A DNA stretch of 64,000 bases. Source: Burkholderiales bacterium. GTDB lineage: Bacteria; Pseudomonadota; Gammaproteobacteria; Burkholderiales; SG8-41. The notes under the pieces were generated by a model that saw only the letters and a list, made by a program, of their open reading frames with translations, was not told the origin of the DNA and made no database searches. The stretch covers positions 1-64,000 of the forward strand of contig JAUXMZ010000030.1 of the NCBI GenBank assembly GCA_030683105.1. The letters are read 5' to 3'. Both the position numbers and the translations under genes were made by a program. The number at the start of each line of letters is the position of its first letter. Position 1 is the stretch's first letter. Of the stretch, positions 44,099 to 53,006 are shown piece by piece.

Positions 44099-44590
44099 TC
44101 AGCGGCGCTGCGCCGGCGCCGGCCTCAGGATCAGCTTGTCGTCGCGCTGTATCATTTCCAGCCGCTTCAGGAAGTTCATGCCGAGCAGCACGGTGTCGGG
44201 ATCAAGACCGTCCGAGACCAGCGCCGACACCTCCCGCATCTCGATGCTTGCCAGGCGCACGCTGGTGAGCCGGGTCTGGTAACCCGGCGCCGGCCCCGCA
44301 GCCGTCTGCAAAGTCACTGCCGCTCCGAGCTTCAGCCCCAGACGGCGCGCCAGTTGCGTTGACAGCGCCACCTGAGTTGCGCCGGTATCGAGCAGAAACA
44401 CCACGCGCTCGCCATTGATCTCGCCGTCCGCGACGTAATGCCCGGCGCGATTGCGCTGCAGCACGACTTCGCCCTGTGGCTGTTGCTGCAGCAGGCGCTG
44501 GGTATTGGGATTTTCCTGGCGCGCCAGCAATACGAAGAACACCCAGTAGATCACGCCCATGAGCGCGAGCCACACCACGACCTGCGTCAT
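44099..44590 (-). CDS. Retropepsin-like aspartic protease (membrane-anchored, clan AA)
   Basis: 163 aa from the ATG at 44590. One N-terminal membrane helix (VVVWLALMGVIYWVFFVLLA) precedes a periplasmic protease domain with the catalytic VFLLDTGATQVALS (D at about 86). The later LLGMNFLKRLEMIQRDDKLI block is typical of the bacterial single-domain family, which works as a dimer. Substrates are unknown. It is downstream of and co-directional with orn in reverse order (orn is upstream, 98 bp). Confidence 0.9.
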   Translation of the reverse strand: MTQVVVWLALMGVIYWVFFVLLARQENPNTQRLLQQQPQGEVVLQRNRAGHYVADGEINGERVVFLLDTGATQVALSTQLARRLGLKLGAAVTLQTAAGPAPGYQTRLTSVRLASIEMREVSALVSDGLDPDTVLLGMNFLKRLEMIQRDDKLILRPAPAQRR

Positions 44591-44688
44591 CACGCTGCCG
44601 CGCTGCGGGTTCAGGGCGACAGGATGAATGCGGCAGACGGTCAACCCGCGACCACCTGTTGCACCCTTCACTCTTTACCCTTCACTCT

Positions 44689-45234
44689 TCACAGTTTTAA
44701 AAAGTGCTCGCGATAGTACTTGAGCTCTTCGATCGATTCGTAGATGTCGGCCAGCGCCTCGTGTTTGCCATGCTTGACGAACCCGGCCATGATTGCCGGC
44801 TTCCAGCGTTTGGCCAGTTCCTTGAGCGTGCTGACATCGAGGTTGCGGTAATGAAAACAGGCTTCCAGTACCGGCATATAGCGCACCAGGAAGCGCCGGT
44901 CCTGATGCACCGAGTTGCCGCACATCGGCGATATTTTGGCCGGCACATGCTGGTCGATAAAAGCCGCAAGCTGCGCCTCCACTTCGGCCTCGGACAGGGT
45001 AGACGCCTTGACGCGATCGATCAGGCCGGACTTGGCATGCGTTGCCTTGTTCCAGCTGTCCATTGCATCGAGCACCGCATCGCTCTGGTGCACCACCATC
45101 ACCGGCCCTTCTGCCACGGCATTCAGCTGTGCATCGGTCACCACGATGGCCACCTCGATTATCCTGTCGGTGTCGGGGTTGAGGCCGCTCATCTCCATGT
45201 CGATCCAGATGAGGTTGTTGGGGTCTTGTGCCAT
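44689..45234 (-). CDS. orn: Oligoribonuclease
   Basis: Degrades 2-5 nt RNA pieces, including pGpG from cyclic di-GMP turnover. 181 aa from the ATG at 45234. DEDDh exonuclease motifs: [20 protein letters not shown] (D, E), then [17 protein letters not shown] (D) and the C-terminal [14 protein letters not shown] region (D). It is divergent from the M48 gene, as in many betaproteobacteria. It would complete the signalling cycle of the diguanylate cyclase at 28174. Confidence 0.97.
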   Translation of the reverse strand: MAQDPNNLIWIDMEMSGLNPDTDRIIEVAIVVTDAQLNAVAEGPVMVVHQSDAVLDAMDSWNKATHAKSGLIDRVKASTLSEAEVEAQLAAFIDQHVPAKISPMCGNSVHQDRRFLVRYMPVLEACFHYRNLDVSTLKELAKRWKPAIMAGFVKHGKHEALADIYESIEELKYYREHFLKL

Positions 45235-45313
45235 AATCGTCAATCAGGGAATTTAGAGGCGCTTATTGTGTCACAGATTGCCTTCCATCGATAAATTAGA
45301 GTCTCCAAGAGCA

Positions 45314-46564
45314 ATGAACACCTTCAGCATCGTCTTTCTGTCCGCGCTTGCACTGGCCACGGTGATGCGCCTGTGGCTGGGCTCGCGCCACATCGGCCAT
45401 ATCAAGGCGCACCGCGCCGCCGTGCCGCCCGAATTTGCGGACCAGATCAGCCTCGATGCGCACCAGCGCGCCGCCGACTATACCTGCGTCAAAACCCGCA
45501 TGGCTCTGGCGACTGTCGTATTGGAGGCGCTGTTATTGCTGTGGCTCACCTTCGGCGGCGGGCTGCAGGCGATGCACGAACTGTCCGCAGCCTGGCTGCC
45601 GGAAGGCATAGCCCGCGGACTCTCGCTGATCGCGCTGCTCATGCTGGTGATGACCGCCTTCGAAATGCCGTTTAGTGTTTACCGCACTTTTCGCATCGAA
45701 GAGCGGTTCGGCTTCAACAAGATGACGCCGCGCATGTTCGTAGTCGACGCGCTCAAGTCCCTGGCCATTGCAACGCTGATCGGCCTGCCGCTTGCGGCCT
45801 GCGTGTTGTGGCTGATGGCCACGATGGGCGCCTGGTGGTGGCTTTATGCGTGGGCGGTATGGGTCGTCTTCAATCTTCTCATGCTCGCCGTATATCCGAC
45901 CTGGATAGCCCCGCTGTTCAACAAATTCACGCCGCTGCAGGACGATGCGCTGAAGGAGCGCGTCGAGCGCCTGCTTACCCGCTGCGGCTTCAAGGTCAAG
46001 GGCCTGATGGTGATGGACGGCTCGAAACGCAGCAGCCACGGCAACGCCTATTTCACCGGATTCGGAAAATCCAAACGCATCGTGTTTTTCGACACCCTGC
46101 TGTCGCGGCTGAGTCCTACCGAAGTCGAGGCCGTGCTGGCCCATGAACTCGGGCACTTCAAGCTGCGCCACGTCGTGAAACGCATGGTCTGGATTTTCAC
46201 CGTCAGCCTCGGCTTTTTATGGCTGCTCGGCTACCTGATGGAAAAGGACTGGTTTTACCAGGGACTCAACGTCGCCACCCCCTCGACGGCCATGGCCCTG
46301 ATCCTGTTTTTCATGGTGCTGCCGAATTTTACTTTTCTGCTCCAGCCCCTGCTCAGCCTGTATTCGCGCAAGCATGAATTCGAGGCCGACCAGTATGCCG
46401 CGCAACATGCCGATGCCCGCGACCTGGTCTCGGCGCTGGTCAAACTGTACAAGGATAATGCGTCGACGCTGACGCCTGATCCGGTGCATTCCGCATTCTA
46501 CGATTCGCACCCGCCGGCGCCGATACGCATCGCGCGCCTGCGGGCCGCGGCTGCAACGGCGTAA
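45314..46564 (+). CDS. M48 family Ste24-type membrane metallopeptidase
   Basis: 416 aa from the ATG at 45314. CAAX-protease-like zinc endopeptidase with about six membrane segments. The zinc site is HELGHFKLRHV (277-281 HELGH), with the third ligand in KHEFEADQYAA. The soluble stretch GLMVMDGSKRSSHGNAYFTG and FGKSKRIVFFDTLL is diagnostic of the Ste24 group. The upstream in-frame codons lie in the orn promoter region. First gene of the block M48-cytochrome-phhB-rsgA (12-nt gap to the cytochrome). Confidence 0.92.
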   Translation: MNTFSIVFLSALALATVMRLWLGSRHIGHIKAHRAAVPPEFADQISLDAHQRAADYTCVKTRMALATVVLEALLLLWLTFGGGLQAMHELSAAWLPEGIARGLSLIALLMLVMTAFEMPFSVYRTFRIEERFGFNKMTPRMFVVDALKSLAIATLIGLPLAACVLWLMATMGAWWWLYAWAVWVVFNLLMLAVYPTWIAPLFNKFTPLQDDALKERVERLLTRCGFKVKGLMVMDGSKRSSHGNAYFTGFGKSKRIVFFDTLLSRLSPTEVEAVLAHELGHFKLRHVVKRMVWIFTVSLGFLWLLGYLMEKDWFYQGLNVATPSTAMALILFFMVLPNFTFLLQPLLSLYSRKHEFEADQYAAQHADARDLVSALVKLYKDNASTLTPDPVHSAFYDSHPPAPIRIARLRAAAATA

Positions 46565-46576
46565 CACGGAGATATC

Positions 46577-46900
46577 ATGCGCACGATTAAATTATTCGTC
46601 ATCGCCCTTGCGACACTGTGCGTTTCCGCTGCCGTGCTCGCCAATCCTTTCCCCAAGGCCAATCCGCAGACCGGCAAGCGCATTTTTGACGAGACCAAAT
46701 GCGGCGCCTGCCACAATTCCCTGATGGGCGGCGACGGCAACAAAATATTCACGCGTCCGGAGCACAAGGTGAAGGATGCGCAAGCCTTGCTCAAGATGGT
46801 GCGCTTTTGCGTCAACCAGACCGGCGCCCAGGTGTTTCCCGAAGACATGGAACACCTCGCCGCCTACCTCAATCAGCAGTTTTACAAGTTCCCGCGCTGA
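46577..46900 (+). CDS. Small secreted c-type cytochrome
   Basis: 107 aa. The signal peptide (about 1-22, ending AAVLA) is followed by NPFPKANPQTGKRIFDETKC and heme motif CGACH (C-x-x-C-H). A distal Met is probably in RPEHKVKDAQALLKMVRFCV or EDMEHLAAYL. A monoheme periplasmic electron carrier of the class I type. It sits between the Ste24 protease and phhB, a conserved position whose functional meaning is unclear. Confidence 0.88.
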   Translation: MRTIKLFVIALATLCVSAAVLANPFPKANPQTGKRIFDETKCGACHNSLMGGDGNKIFTRPEHKVKDAQALLKMVRFCVNQTGAQVFPEDMEHLAAYLNQQFYKFPR

Positions 46901-46909
46901 CAGGCTCTT

Positions 46910-47239
46910 ATGACCGACCTCTCGGGAAAAAGATGCAAGCCGTGCGAAGGCGGTGTCGCGCCGCTCAAACCCCAGGAAATCGACACTTTGCTCAAGCAGA
47001 TTCCCGGTTGGGACTACGCGGGCGGCGTGATCACCAGAACCTATGCGTTCAAGGATTATTACCAGGCCGTCGCTTTCGTCAATGCCACGGCGTGGATTTC
47101 ACACCGCGAAGACCACCACCCGGACATCACCCTCGGCTACCAGCAGTGCCGGGTCGAATATACGACGCACGCGATCGGCGGACTGTCACAGAATGACTTT
47201 ATTTGCGCCGCGAAAATCGACGCGCTGTTCGATCTTTGA
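46910..47239 (+). CDS. phhB: 4a-hydroxytetrahydrobiopterin dehydratase
   Basis: Pterin-4a-carbinolamine dehydratase of 109 aa, which recycles the cofactor of aromatic amino acid hydroxylases. The active-site signature HREDHHPDITLGYQQCRVEY, with the paired His, is intact, followed by TTHAIGGLSQNDFICAAKID. It lies 9 nt after the cytochrome gene and overlaps the predicted start of rsgA. Confidence 0.95.
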   Translation: MTDLSGKRCKPCEGGVAPLKPQEIDTLLKQIPGWDYAGGVITRTYAFKDYYQAVAFVNATAWISHREDHHPDITLGYQQCRVEYTTHAIGGLSQNDFICAAKIDALFDL

Positions 47240-48150
47240 AAGCAGGCGCAAAAAAACAGTCTGACGCGCCCGCTGTCACCGGCCGGATCATCGCCAGTTT
47301 CGGGCGCCGCTATCTGGTCGAACTTCCCGACGCCACTATTCTCGATTGCGTCACCCGCGGCAAGCGCAGCGACCTGGCATGCGGCGATTGCGTCACGGTC
47401 AGTTCGAGTTCTCCCGGCGCCGGCGTCATCGAAACCACCGTGCCGCGCACCACGCTGCTCTATCGCTCCGATGCTTATCGCCAGAAGCTGATTGCGGCCA
47501 ATGTCACCCAGGTCATCGTGGTCGCTGCCACGGCGCCGGAGATCCATGAAGACCTGGTCAACCGCTGCCTGGCCGCCGCCGAGCATGGCGGCATGAGCAC
47601 GCTGATCGTGCTCAACAAATGCGACCTGCCTCAAAGCGCCGCGGCGCTAGCGGGCACGGCACTCTACACGCAACTGGGCTATCGTCTGCTGACCCTCTCC
47701 GCGAAAGAGGACATTACGCCGCTTATCCCCCATCTCGAGCGCCACGTCAGCGTGCTGGTCGGGCAGTCGGGTGTGGGCAAGTCAACCATCGTCAATCGCC
47801 TGCTGCCGGAGGCCGCGGCGCGCGTGGCGGAACTGTCGGCAGCGCTCGGCTCGGGGCGCCACACGACGACCCATGCGCAGCTGTATCACCTTGACGCCGA
47901 CAGTCACATCATCGATTCGCCCGGCATGCAGGAATTCGGGCTGCACCACCTGACCGCCGATGAACTCGCACACAGCTTCGTCGAGTTCAGGCCATTGCTG
48001 GGCGAGTGCCGCTTCCGCAACTGCCGCCACCTGCAGGAACCCGGTTGCGCGATCACCGCGGCATGCGACGCGGGTCGCATCAACAGCCGCCGCCTCGCCT
48101 CCTACCGCAAGCTCGCGGTAGAGATCACGCACCACCCGGGATGGAAATAA
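47236..48150 (+). CDS. rsgA: Ribosome small subunit-dependent GTPase A
   Basis: Circularly permuted GTPase that helps mature the 30S subunit, 304 aa from a TTG at 47236 that overlaps the phhB stop; a TTG at 47203 is the alternative. Motif order is the permuted one: G4 LNKCD, G1 GQSGVGKST, G3 DSPGMQEFG. The N-terminal OB-fold starts VTGRIIASFGRRYLVEL. The C-terminal zinc knuckle is CRFRNCRHLQEPGCAI. No ATG start is available in a suitable place, so a TTG start by translational coupling is inferred. Confidence 0.94.
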   Translation: MKAGAKKQSDAPAVTGRIIASFGRRYLVELPDATILDCVTRGKRSDLACGDCVTVSSSSPGAGVIETTVPRTTLLYRSDAYRQKLIAANVTQVIVVAATAPEIHEDLVNRCLAAAEHGGMSTLIVLNKCDLPQSAAALAGTALYTQLGYRLLTLSAKEDITPLIPHLERHVSVLVGQSGVGKSTIVNRLLPEAAARVAELSAALGSGRHTTTHAQLYHLDADSHIIDSPGMQEFGLHHLTADELAHSFVEFRPLLGECRFRNCRHLQEPGCAITAACDAGRINSRRLASYRKLAVEITHHPGWK

Positions 48151-48199
48151 TATAAATAAAAACAAATACTTATAAGATAATTAGCAACGCGGACCCACG

Positions 48200-49120
48200 C
48201 TAACCCAGCGCGTGCGCCAGCGACACCACCAGCACCAGGAACATCCATAACACCAGCGTGCGCCAGATCAGTCCCACTGTGCTGTGCATGTAAACGACGT
48301 CGGCGGTCTCCCCCGCACCCATTTCGGGCCGGTAAACCACGCTGCCGTACTCATGCAGTGCATCGCCCAGGCGCACGCCGAGCGCTCCGGCGCCTGCGGC
48401 AAGAATGATGCCCTCGGTGTGCCGCGTCCAGGACTGCGCCTGCGTGCGCCAGCAATACACCGCATCCTCGAAATTCCCGACGATGGCAAAACTCAACGCC
48501 GTAAGCCGCGCCGGCAGCCAGTCGAGCCAGAAGAAAAATCCTTCCGCAAAACGGCCGAATTCGCCGAACTCGGCATCCGTGCGCGCGCTCCATTTGTCGT
48601 TGAGCAGCGCCGCCAGGCGGTACAGCACCGCGCCGGCGGGCCCCATGACGACAAACAACACGATCGTGCCGAACACGTGCCGGTGCGAACCGATCAGCCC
48701 CAGCTCGATGGCCACGCGCGCGATTTCACTGGAGTTGAATTCGTCCGCGGATGCGCCGCGCCATCTGCCGAGATTATCCCGCGCCTCCGCCACATTGTCG
48801 TCGCGCAATGCGTGCATGATCTCGGTGAAGTAGTGACTGAACTGGCGGAACCCCATCATCAGGTAGAGCACGGCGACATTCCAAACCCATGCCAGCAGCG
48901 GGCTCGCGCGATAAAGCAGGATCTGCACTACGAGCACCAGCAGGACTGCGGGCAACACGGCCAGCATCCAGGCCGCAACACCATGCCGGAACTGGCTCGC
49001 GTTGAACTGGCGCTCAAGGCCATCGGCGTACGCGGAGAACGCCCGATATATGCGATTGTCGTGGCGCAAAGGCCGAAGTTGTTCGACCAGAAACGCAACC
49101 AGCAAAGAGAAAAAAGTCAT
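48200..49120 (-). CDS. CobD/CbiB family integral membrane protein
   Basis: 306 aa with about five hydrophobic segments. The CobD/CbiB-type core includes RDNLGRWRGASADEFNSSEI and a WLPARLTALSFAIVGNFEDA block close to the CbiB consensus. CobD makes adenosylcobinamide, but betaproteobacterial relatives like this one are commonly found without a cobalamin operon, next to greB or rsgA, and may do something else (AmpE-like). No other cobalamin gene is in the window. Convergent with rsgA. Confidence 0.85.
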   Translation of the reverse strand: MTFFSLLVAFLVEQLRPLRHDNRIYRAFSAYADGLERQFNASQFRHGVAAWMLAVLPAVLLVLVVQILLYRASPLLAWVWNVAVLYLMMGFRQFSHYFTEIMHALRDDNVAEARDNLGRWRGASADEFNSSEIARVAIELGLIGSHRHVFGTIVLFVVMGPAGAVLYRLAALLNDKWSARTDAEFGEFGRFAEGFFFWLDWLPARLTALSFAIVGNFEDAVYCWRTQAQSWTRHTEGIILAAGAGALGVRLGDALHEYGSVVYRPEMGAGETADVVYMHSTVGLIWRTLVLWMFLVLVVSLAHALG

Positions 49121-49153
49121 GCTTCAGTCACCTGGACACAGGTTTGGAGACTC

Positions 49154-49657
49154 TTAGGGATAGAGAATTTTTACGATCTCGACCTCGGCATCGCCGGCAG
49201 GACGGCGCCACTTCACGATATCGCCGACCTTGGCCCCTATCATCGCCTTGGCCAGCGGCGATGCCCAGCTGATTCTGCCGGCAGTCACATCTGCTTCGTC
49301 ATCCCCCACGATGCTGAAGACCTGCCGCGTATCGTTCTCGTCAGCAATTTCGACAGTCGCGCCGAAATGCACGCCATCCCGGGGCTGTCCGGCAGGATCC
49401 ACGACTATCGCGCGCTCGAGCTGGGCATTGAAATAACGCTGGTCGCGCTCGACTTCGCGCAGCTTGCGCTTCGCCTCAGAGTCGTCCTTGGCAAGAAGCG
49501 CGAGCTGCTCATGCTGTTCCTGCAGCGCCTTGACCTGCGCCTGCAACTCCTCCAGCCCTTGCGGCGTCACGTAATTCGAATGGTCGGAAAGCGGCCGTTC
49601 CGGCAGTTCGCCGGACACAGCATCGTCATCGCTTTCCTTTACAAACGCACGGCTCAT
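49154..49657 (-). CDS. greB: Transcript cleavage/elongation factor GreB-type
   Basis: 167 aa. Starts MSRAFVKESD like GreB. The N-terminal coiled coil (about 35-90) would reach into the RNA polymerase secondary channel with acidic tip residues (DDSEAK). The C-terminal FKBP-like domain contains ISWASPLAKAMIGAKVGDIV and a KWRRPAGDAEVEIVKI end. It rescues backtracked polymerase. It is 33 nt upstream of the CobD-like gene. Confidence 0.92.
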   Translation of the reverse strand: MSRAFVKESDDDAVSGELPERPLSDHSNYVTPQGLEELQAQVKALQEQHEQLALLAKDDSEAKRKLREVERDQRYFNAQLERAIVVDPAGQPRDGVHFGATVEIADENDTRQVFSIVGDDEADVTAGRISWASPLAKAMIGAKVGDIVKWRRPAGDAEVEIVKILYP

Positions 49658-49756
49658 GTCACAGGCCCCGGGGAAATGTTGAGCTTTCTTTATACCGGCG
49701 AACCCGAATCAAGGCAACCGCCGACGCGACGCCGGCCCTTGCCGCTCACGACCGGG

Positions 49757-50923
49757 CTACTCGGCGGGCCCGCACCAGCCGAGGAACTGCATGAGATCAT
49801 CCTTCTGCCGCATCGTGTCCTCGTAACCGAGCTGAATCAGCGCGCGGCAGAACGATTTCTCGAACAACAGGTAGGAAAGCAGGTTCGAGCCGCTTCGGTT
49901 CAACGCACCGTAAAACAGCAGACGTATGGCCCTGGGCAGCTCATGCGCGTAGTCGCCCGCGATCTTCTCCAGCGCCGTGCTCGGCGACATCAGGCGGAAA
50001 TCAACCGGACGCAGCGCCACCTCGTTCTGAGCGATCACCTGCGGCGGAATAAGGGCCAGCGTCCGGTTGATGCGCCGCAGCCGCTCCAGGTCCACTTCCA
50101 GGCTGTCGAGAAAAATGCTGTTCAGGCAGTGCCCGGCAATGTGCGACAGCGACGGGTACGCGTCGGCCTTGATGCGCTCGGGAGATTGATCGAGCTGGCG
50201 TCCGACGCCGATGATCAGCAGCCGGTCCGCCCCCAAATGCAACGCCGGGCTGATCGGCGCCACCTGGCGCATGGAGCCGTCGCCGAAATGCTCGCGGTTA
50301 ATGCGCACCGCGGGGAAGATGAACGGCAGCGCGCTCGACGCCATCAGATGATCCAGCTCTATGGGCATGGCGATGCCGAGGCGCCTCGCCCGCCGCCAGG
50401 GCTTCAGTTCGGGCGCGCCCTGGAAAAACGTAACCGCCTGGCCGGATGCATAACCGGAACACGTCACGCCCACTGCGTCCAGGTCGCCGGCATCAATTGC
50501 CGCCTGGATCGCGGAAAATTCGAGCCGTCCGCGCAGCAGTTCGGCCAGCGGCGCATTGTCGAGCAATGACACCGGCGTCTGCCTGCCCAGCCCACCCCCG
50601 GCCAGCGCTGCCAGCAGCCAGTGCGCCGTATTGCGTAGTACGCCGACGGGGTCCGAACGGTAGACATAGCGAGCGCTGAAATTCTTCCATACCCGCACCA
50701 GCTCCCGCACGCCACGCCTGAAATTGGAGCCGTTCATTGCCAGCACGGCCGCGTTGATCGCCCCCGCCGAAGTGCCGCAGATGACCGGAAACGGATTGCG
50801 CTCATCCCTGGGCATCAATTCCGAGATCGCGCGCAGCACGCCGACCTGGTACGCGGCGCGCGCGCCGCCGCCGGACATGACCAGTCCTACTTTGGGTCTC
50901 GACGGTCGGTCATTATTATTCAT
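49757..50923 (-). CDS. Patatin-like phospholipase
   Basis: 388 aa, no signal peptide. Oxyanion hole LVMSGGGARAAYQVGVL (about 14-30), nucleophile elbow CGTSAGAIN (Ser about 50) and catalytic Asp in GDGSMRQ form an intact Ser-Asp dyad. A C-terminal extension of about 120 residues (FRLMSPSTALEKIAGDYAHE onward) is common in proteobacterial members. Predicted lipid acyl hydrolase of the cytoplasmic or membrane face. It lies about 100 bp upstream of greB. Confidence 0.93.
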   Translation of the reverse strand: MNNNDRPSRPKVGLVMSGGGARAAYQVGVLRAISELMPRDERNPFPVICGTSAGAINAAVLAMNGSNFRRGVRELVRVWKNFSARYVYRSDPVGVLRNTAHWLLAALAGGGLGRQTPVSLLDNAPLAELLRGRLEFSAIQAAIDAGDLDAVGVTCSGYASGQAVTFFQGAPELKPWRRARRLGIAMPIELDHLMASSALPFIFPAVRINREHFGDGSMRQVAPISPALHLGADRLLIIGVGRQLDQSPERIKADAYPSLSHIAGHCLNSIFLDSLEVDLERLRRINRTLALIPPQVIAQNEVALRPVDFRLMSPSTALEKIAGDYAHELPRAIRLLFYGALNRSGSNLLSYLLFEKSFCRALIQLGYEDTMRQKDDLMQFLGWCGPAE

Positions 50924-50970
50924 TATTCAGCCCGGCGCCTGGATCGCGGTCTATGTTGCCACATCAATGA

Positions 50971-51312
50971 TCAGCCATCTAGCGGACCCGGCAGGCGCTG
51001 CGGCAGCGTGCCGGCATGCGGCGCAAGGTAGAGCGCCTGAACGCCGGCACCGAGCAGCGTCACGCTGCCATCGAGCCGGTTATTGCCGGTGTCGCTGAAC
51101 TCGAAACGGTAGATCCGTCTCAGTACCGGCCGGCCGTCGTCGCTGCGTTGCATGCCGAGTGCTGCCAGCGCCACGGTGTCGTCGAGCAACTGCACGCCGT
51201 CCGCAGTGCAGGCCAGCCGCGCCGCGCGAATCGCTGATTCCCGAGCGCGCAGGCTGTCGGACCAGAACCAGGCCAGGCCCACGAGCAGCATAACGGCAAA
51301 AATCTCAGTCAC
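50971..51312 (-). CDS. DUF3301 family membrane-anchored protein
   Basis: 113 aa. One N-terminal transmembrane helix (FAVMLLVGLAWFWSDSL) followed by the DUF3301 domain: RESAIRAARLACTADGVQLL, then VLRRIYRFEFSDTGNNRLDG. The function is unknown. It lies 22 nt downstream of the Nudix hydrolase gene on the same strand, a pairing I consider probably operonic. Confidence 0.85.
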   Translation of the reverse strand: MTEIFAVMLLVGLAWFWSDSLRARESAIRAARLACTADGVQLLDDTVALAALGMQRSDDGRPVLRRIYRFEFSDTGNNRLDGSVTLLGAGVQALYLAPHAGTLPQRLPGPLDG

Positions 51313-51334
51313 CTTGAGCCGCCATTACGCCCCG

Positions 51335-51967
51335 TCAGCCGCGGAGCATGCGGCACAGGCTGTATAACATGCCGGCGGTCGCGCCCCAGATGTAACGTCC
51401 TTCGCAGGGTATGGCCATGTAATGCCGGTGGCGGCCCCTGAAATGATACTGCCGGCGCTGATAATTCGAGGGGTCGAGAAAATACTCGAGCGGCGCCTCG
51501 AACACCTCCTCCACCTCGAACGCATCAGGTTTCAGGGTAAACGGCGGCTCTACCCAGCCCACGACAGGAGTGATGCGGAAACCCGATGGAATCTCGTAGT
51601 CCGGCAGCCTGCCGAGCAACGACACGCGGGCGCGCTGCAGGCCGACTTCCTCCTCGGTCTCGCGCAGCGCAGTATCCTCGCGGCCGCTATCGCCGGTTTC
51701 GACGCGACCGCCGGGAAAACAGATCTGGCCCGCGTGGTCATTCAAATGCGCCGTACGCTGGGTAAACATCACCGTGACGGCGCCGTCATGGTTGACCAGC
51801 GGCACCAGCACGGCCGCTTCGGTAACGCGCGCGCCTTCCCGCAGGGCAATCACGTGCAGGTCATTCTGTTCGGGCGCGGGTGGCGGCAACCTGAGCCGTT
51901 CGGCAATGCCGTCACGGGACAGCGGGAATATTCCGCGGGTATGGGCTGTTAACGGGGGGTGGGCCAC
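51335..51967 (-). CDS. CoA pyrophosphatase (Nudix hydrolase)
   Basis: 210 aa. Nudix box GRVETGDSGREDTALRETEE continuing EVGL, intact with the metal-binding glutamates (REx2EE). The upstream LNDHAGQICFPGGRVE is the CoA-pyrophosphatase (NUDT7/NudL-type) signature. Hydrolyses CoA and its esters to phosphopantetheine and 3',5'-ADP. Cytoplasmic. First gene of the pair with DUF3301. Confidence 0.92.
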   Translation of the reverse strand: MAHPPLTAHTRGIFPLSRDGIAERLRLPPPAPEQNDLHVIALREGARVTEAAVLVPLVNHDGAVTVMFTQRTAHLNDHAGQICFPGGRVETGDSGREDTALRETEEEVGLQRARVSLLGRLPDYEIPSGFRITPVVGWVEPPFTLKPDAFEVEEVFEAPLEYFLDPSNYQRRQYHFRGRHRHYMAIPCEGRYIWGATAGMLYSLCRMLRG

Positions 51968-52100
51968 GTGAAATTTTCTTAATACTTGATATTGAAGAGG
52001 ATTTTAACCGTGATCGGGTATACTCGTCACGCTGCTTGGGATCAAGCGCGGCTTACACTAGCGTCCGGTGGCAATCCACCCTACAAACAAGGAGAAATTC

Positions 52101-52343
52101 ATGAAGATCCGTACCATGATTATTGCGGCAACTCTCGCGTTCGTTACTGGTCCCGCATTTGCCAGCAGCTGTCCGAAACACATGAAAGCCATAGACGCGG
52201 CGCTGCCAACGGCCAAACTATCCGATGCGCAGATGACGGAAGTCAAGAAGTTGCGTGCCGATGGCGAAGCGTTTCACAAAGCAGGCAAACATGCGGAATC
52301 GATGGATGCGCTGACCAAGGCTGAAAAGCTCCTCAAGATCTGA
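52101..52343 (+). CDS. Small secreted helical protein of unknown function
   Basis: 80 aa from the ATG at 52101, set by a GGAG site 6 nt before it. Signal peptide about 1-21 (ATLAFVTGPAFASS). The mature part has one Cys (SSCPKHMKAIDAAL) and amphipathic helices (QMTEVKKLRADGEAFHKAGK), ending DALTKAEKLLKI. It looks like a short TPR-like or metal-binding helical protein, but I do not recognise a named family. It ends at a strong terminator. Confidence 0.8.
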   Translation: MKIRTMIIAATLAFVTGPAFASSCPKHMKAIDAALPTAKLSDAQMTEVKKLRADGEAFHKAGKHAESMDALTKAEKLLKI

Positions 52344-52363
52344 TTAGACTGCACGCTTTCATA

Positions 52364-52396
52364 AAAAAAACCCCGCCCGTCCGGCGGGGTTTTTTT
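52364..52396 (+). terminator. Intrinsic terminator after the small secreted protein gene
   Basis: Stem AAAAAACCCCGCC / GGCGGGGTTTTTT with a CGTCC loop and T run. Convergent with the MOSC gene, so usable by both strands. Confidence 0.93.
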
Positions 52397-52442
52397 ATGG
52401 CGGCACGGCCTGCATTCTCGCTGACCGTATGCCGGCGACAAG

Positions 52443-52955
52443 TCAGGGATGCCGGGCCGCCGCGGACCAAGTCACGTTGTCCCCGAGGCGGATCACGCCA
52501 CCGGTGATGACGCGCGCGGCGATGCCGCCATGACCGCGCATTGCGTTATAGCCGCCGGCGCCGAGATTGGTTTCCATGCGCGAACAGGGCTCGCACAGAC
52601 CGGTACCTTCGAACATCACGCCGCCGATTTCGAACCGCTGATCGTGCAGCGCCAGCAGGTTGATGCCGGATACCACCAGATTGCGACGTGTCAGCCCGGG
52701 CGGGATCGCAGCACCGCCCAGCAGGCCCGCGACGGCCGTCAGATGCTCCTGCTGAATCAGTGTCACCTGGCGCTCGCTGCCGGGACGCGTCGCCCGGTGA
52801 TCGCCGACGAGGCCGTGATCGGCCAGCACTTCGGCATGATTTACCGCCGCTGGCGGTATGCGCTTCTGCGGCCGCAAACCGATCCACTCCAGCCGGCCGG
52901 CGCGGGGAAAGGTACCCATGAGGCTGCGCAGCGGACTGTCGGGGTTGAGTTTCAT
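52443..52955 (-). CDS. MOSC domain protein
   Basis: 170 aa. MOSC (molybdenum cofactor sulfurase C-terminal) fold with LVGDHRATRPGSERQVTLIQ near the start, LTRRNLVVSGINLLALHDQR, and the conserved cysteine in GTGLCEPCSRMETNLG. Such proteins bind the cofactor or deliver sulfur; this stand-alone type has no assigned pathway. It lies upstream of no obvious partner. The SDR gene precedes it on the same strand, 51 bp away. Confidence 0.88.
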   Translation of the reverse strand: MKLNPDSPLRSLMGTFPRAGRLEWIGLRPQKRIPPAAVNHAEVLADHGLVGDHRATRPGSERQVTLIQQEHLTAVAGLLGGAAIPPGLTRRNLVVSGINLLALHDQRFEIGGVMFEGTGLCEPCSRMETNLGAGGYNAMRGHGGIAARVITGGVIRLGDNVTWSAAARHP

Positions 52956-53006
52956 AATACCTGGCGCGGGATCCGCTGCGCCATCAGGGTTCGGTGGCCC
53001 ATTTCT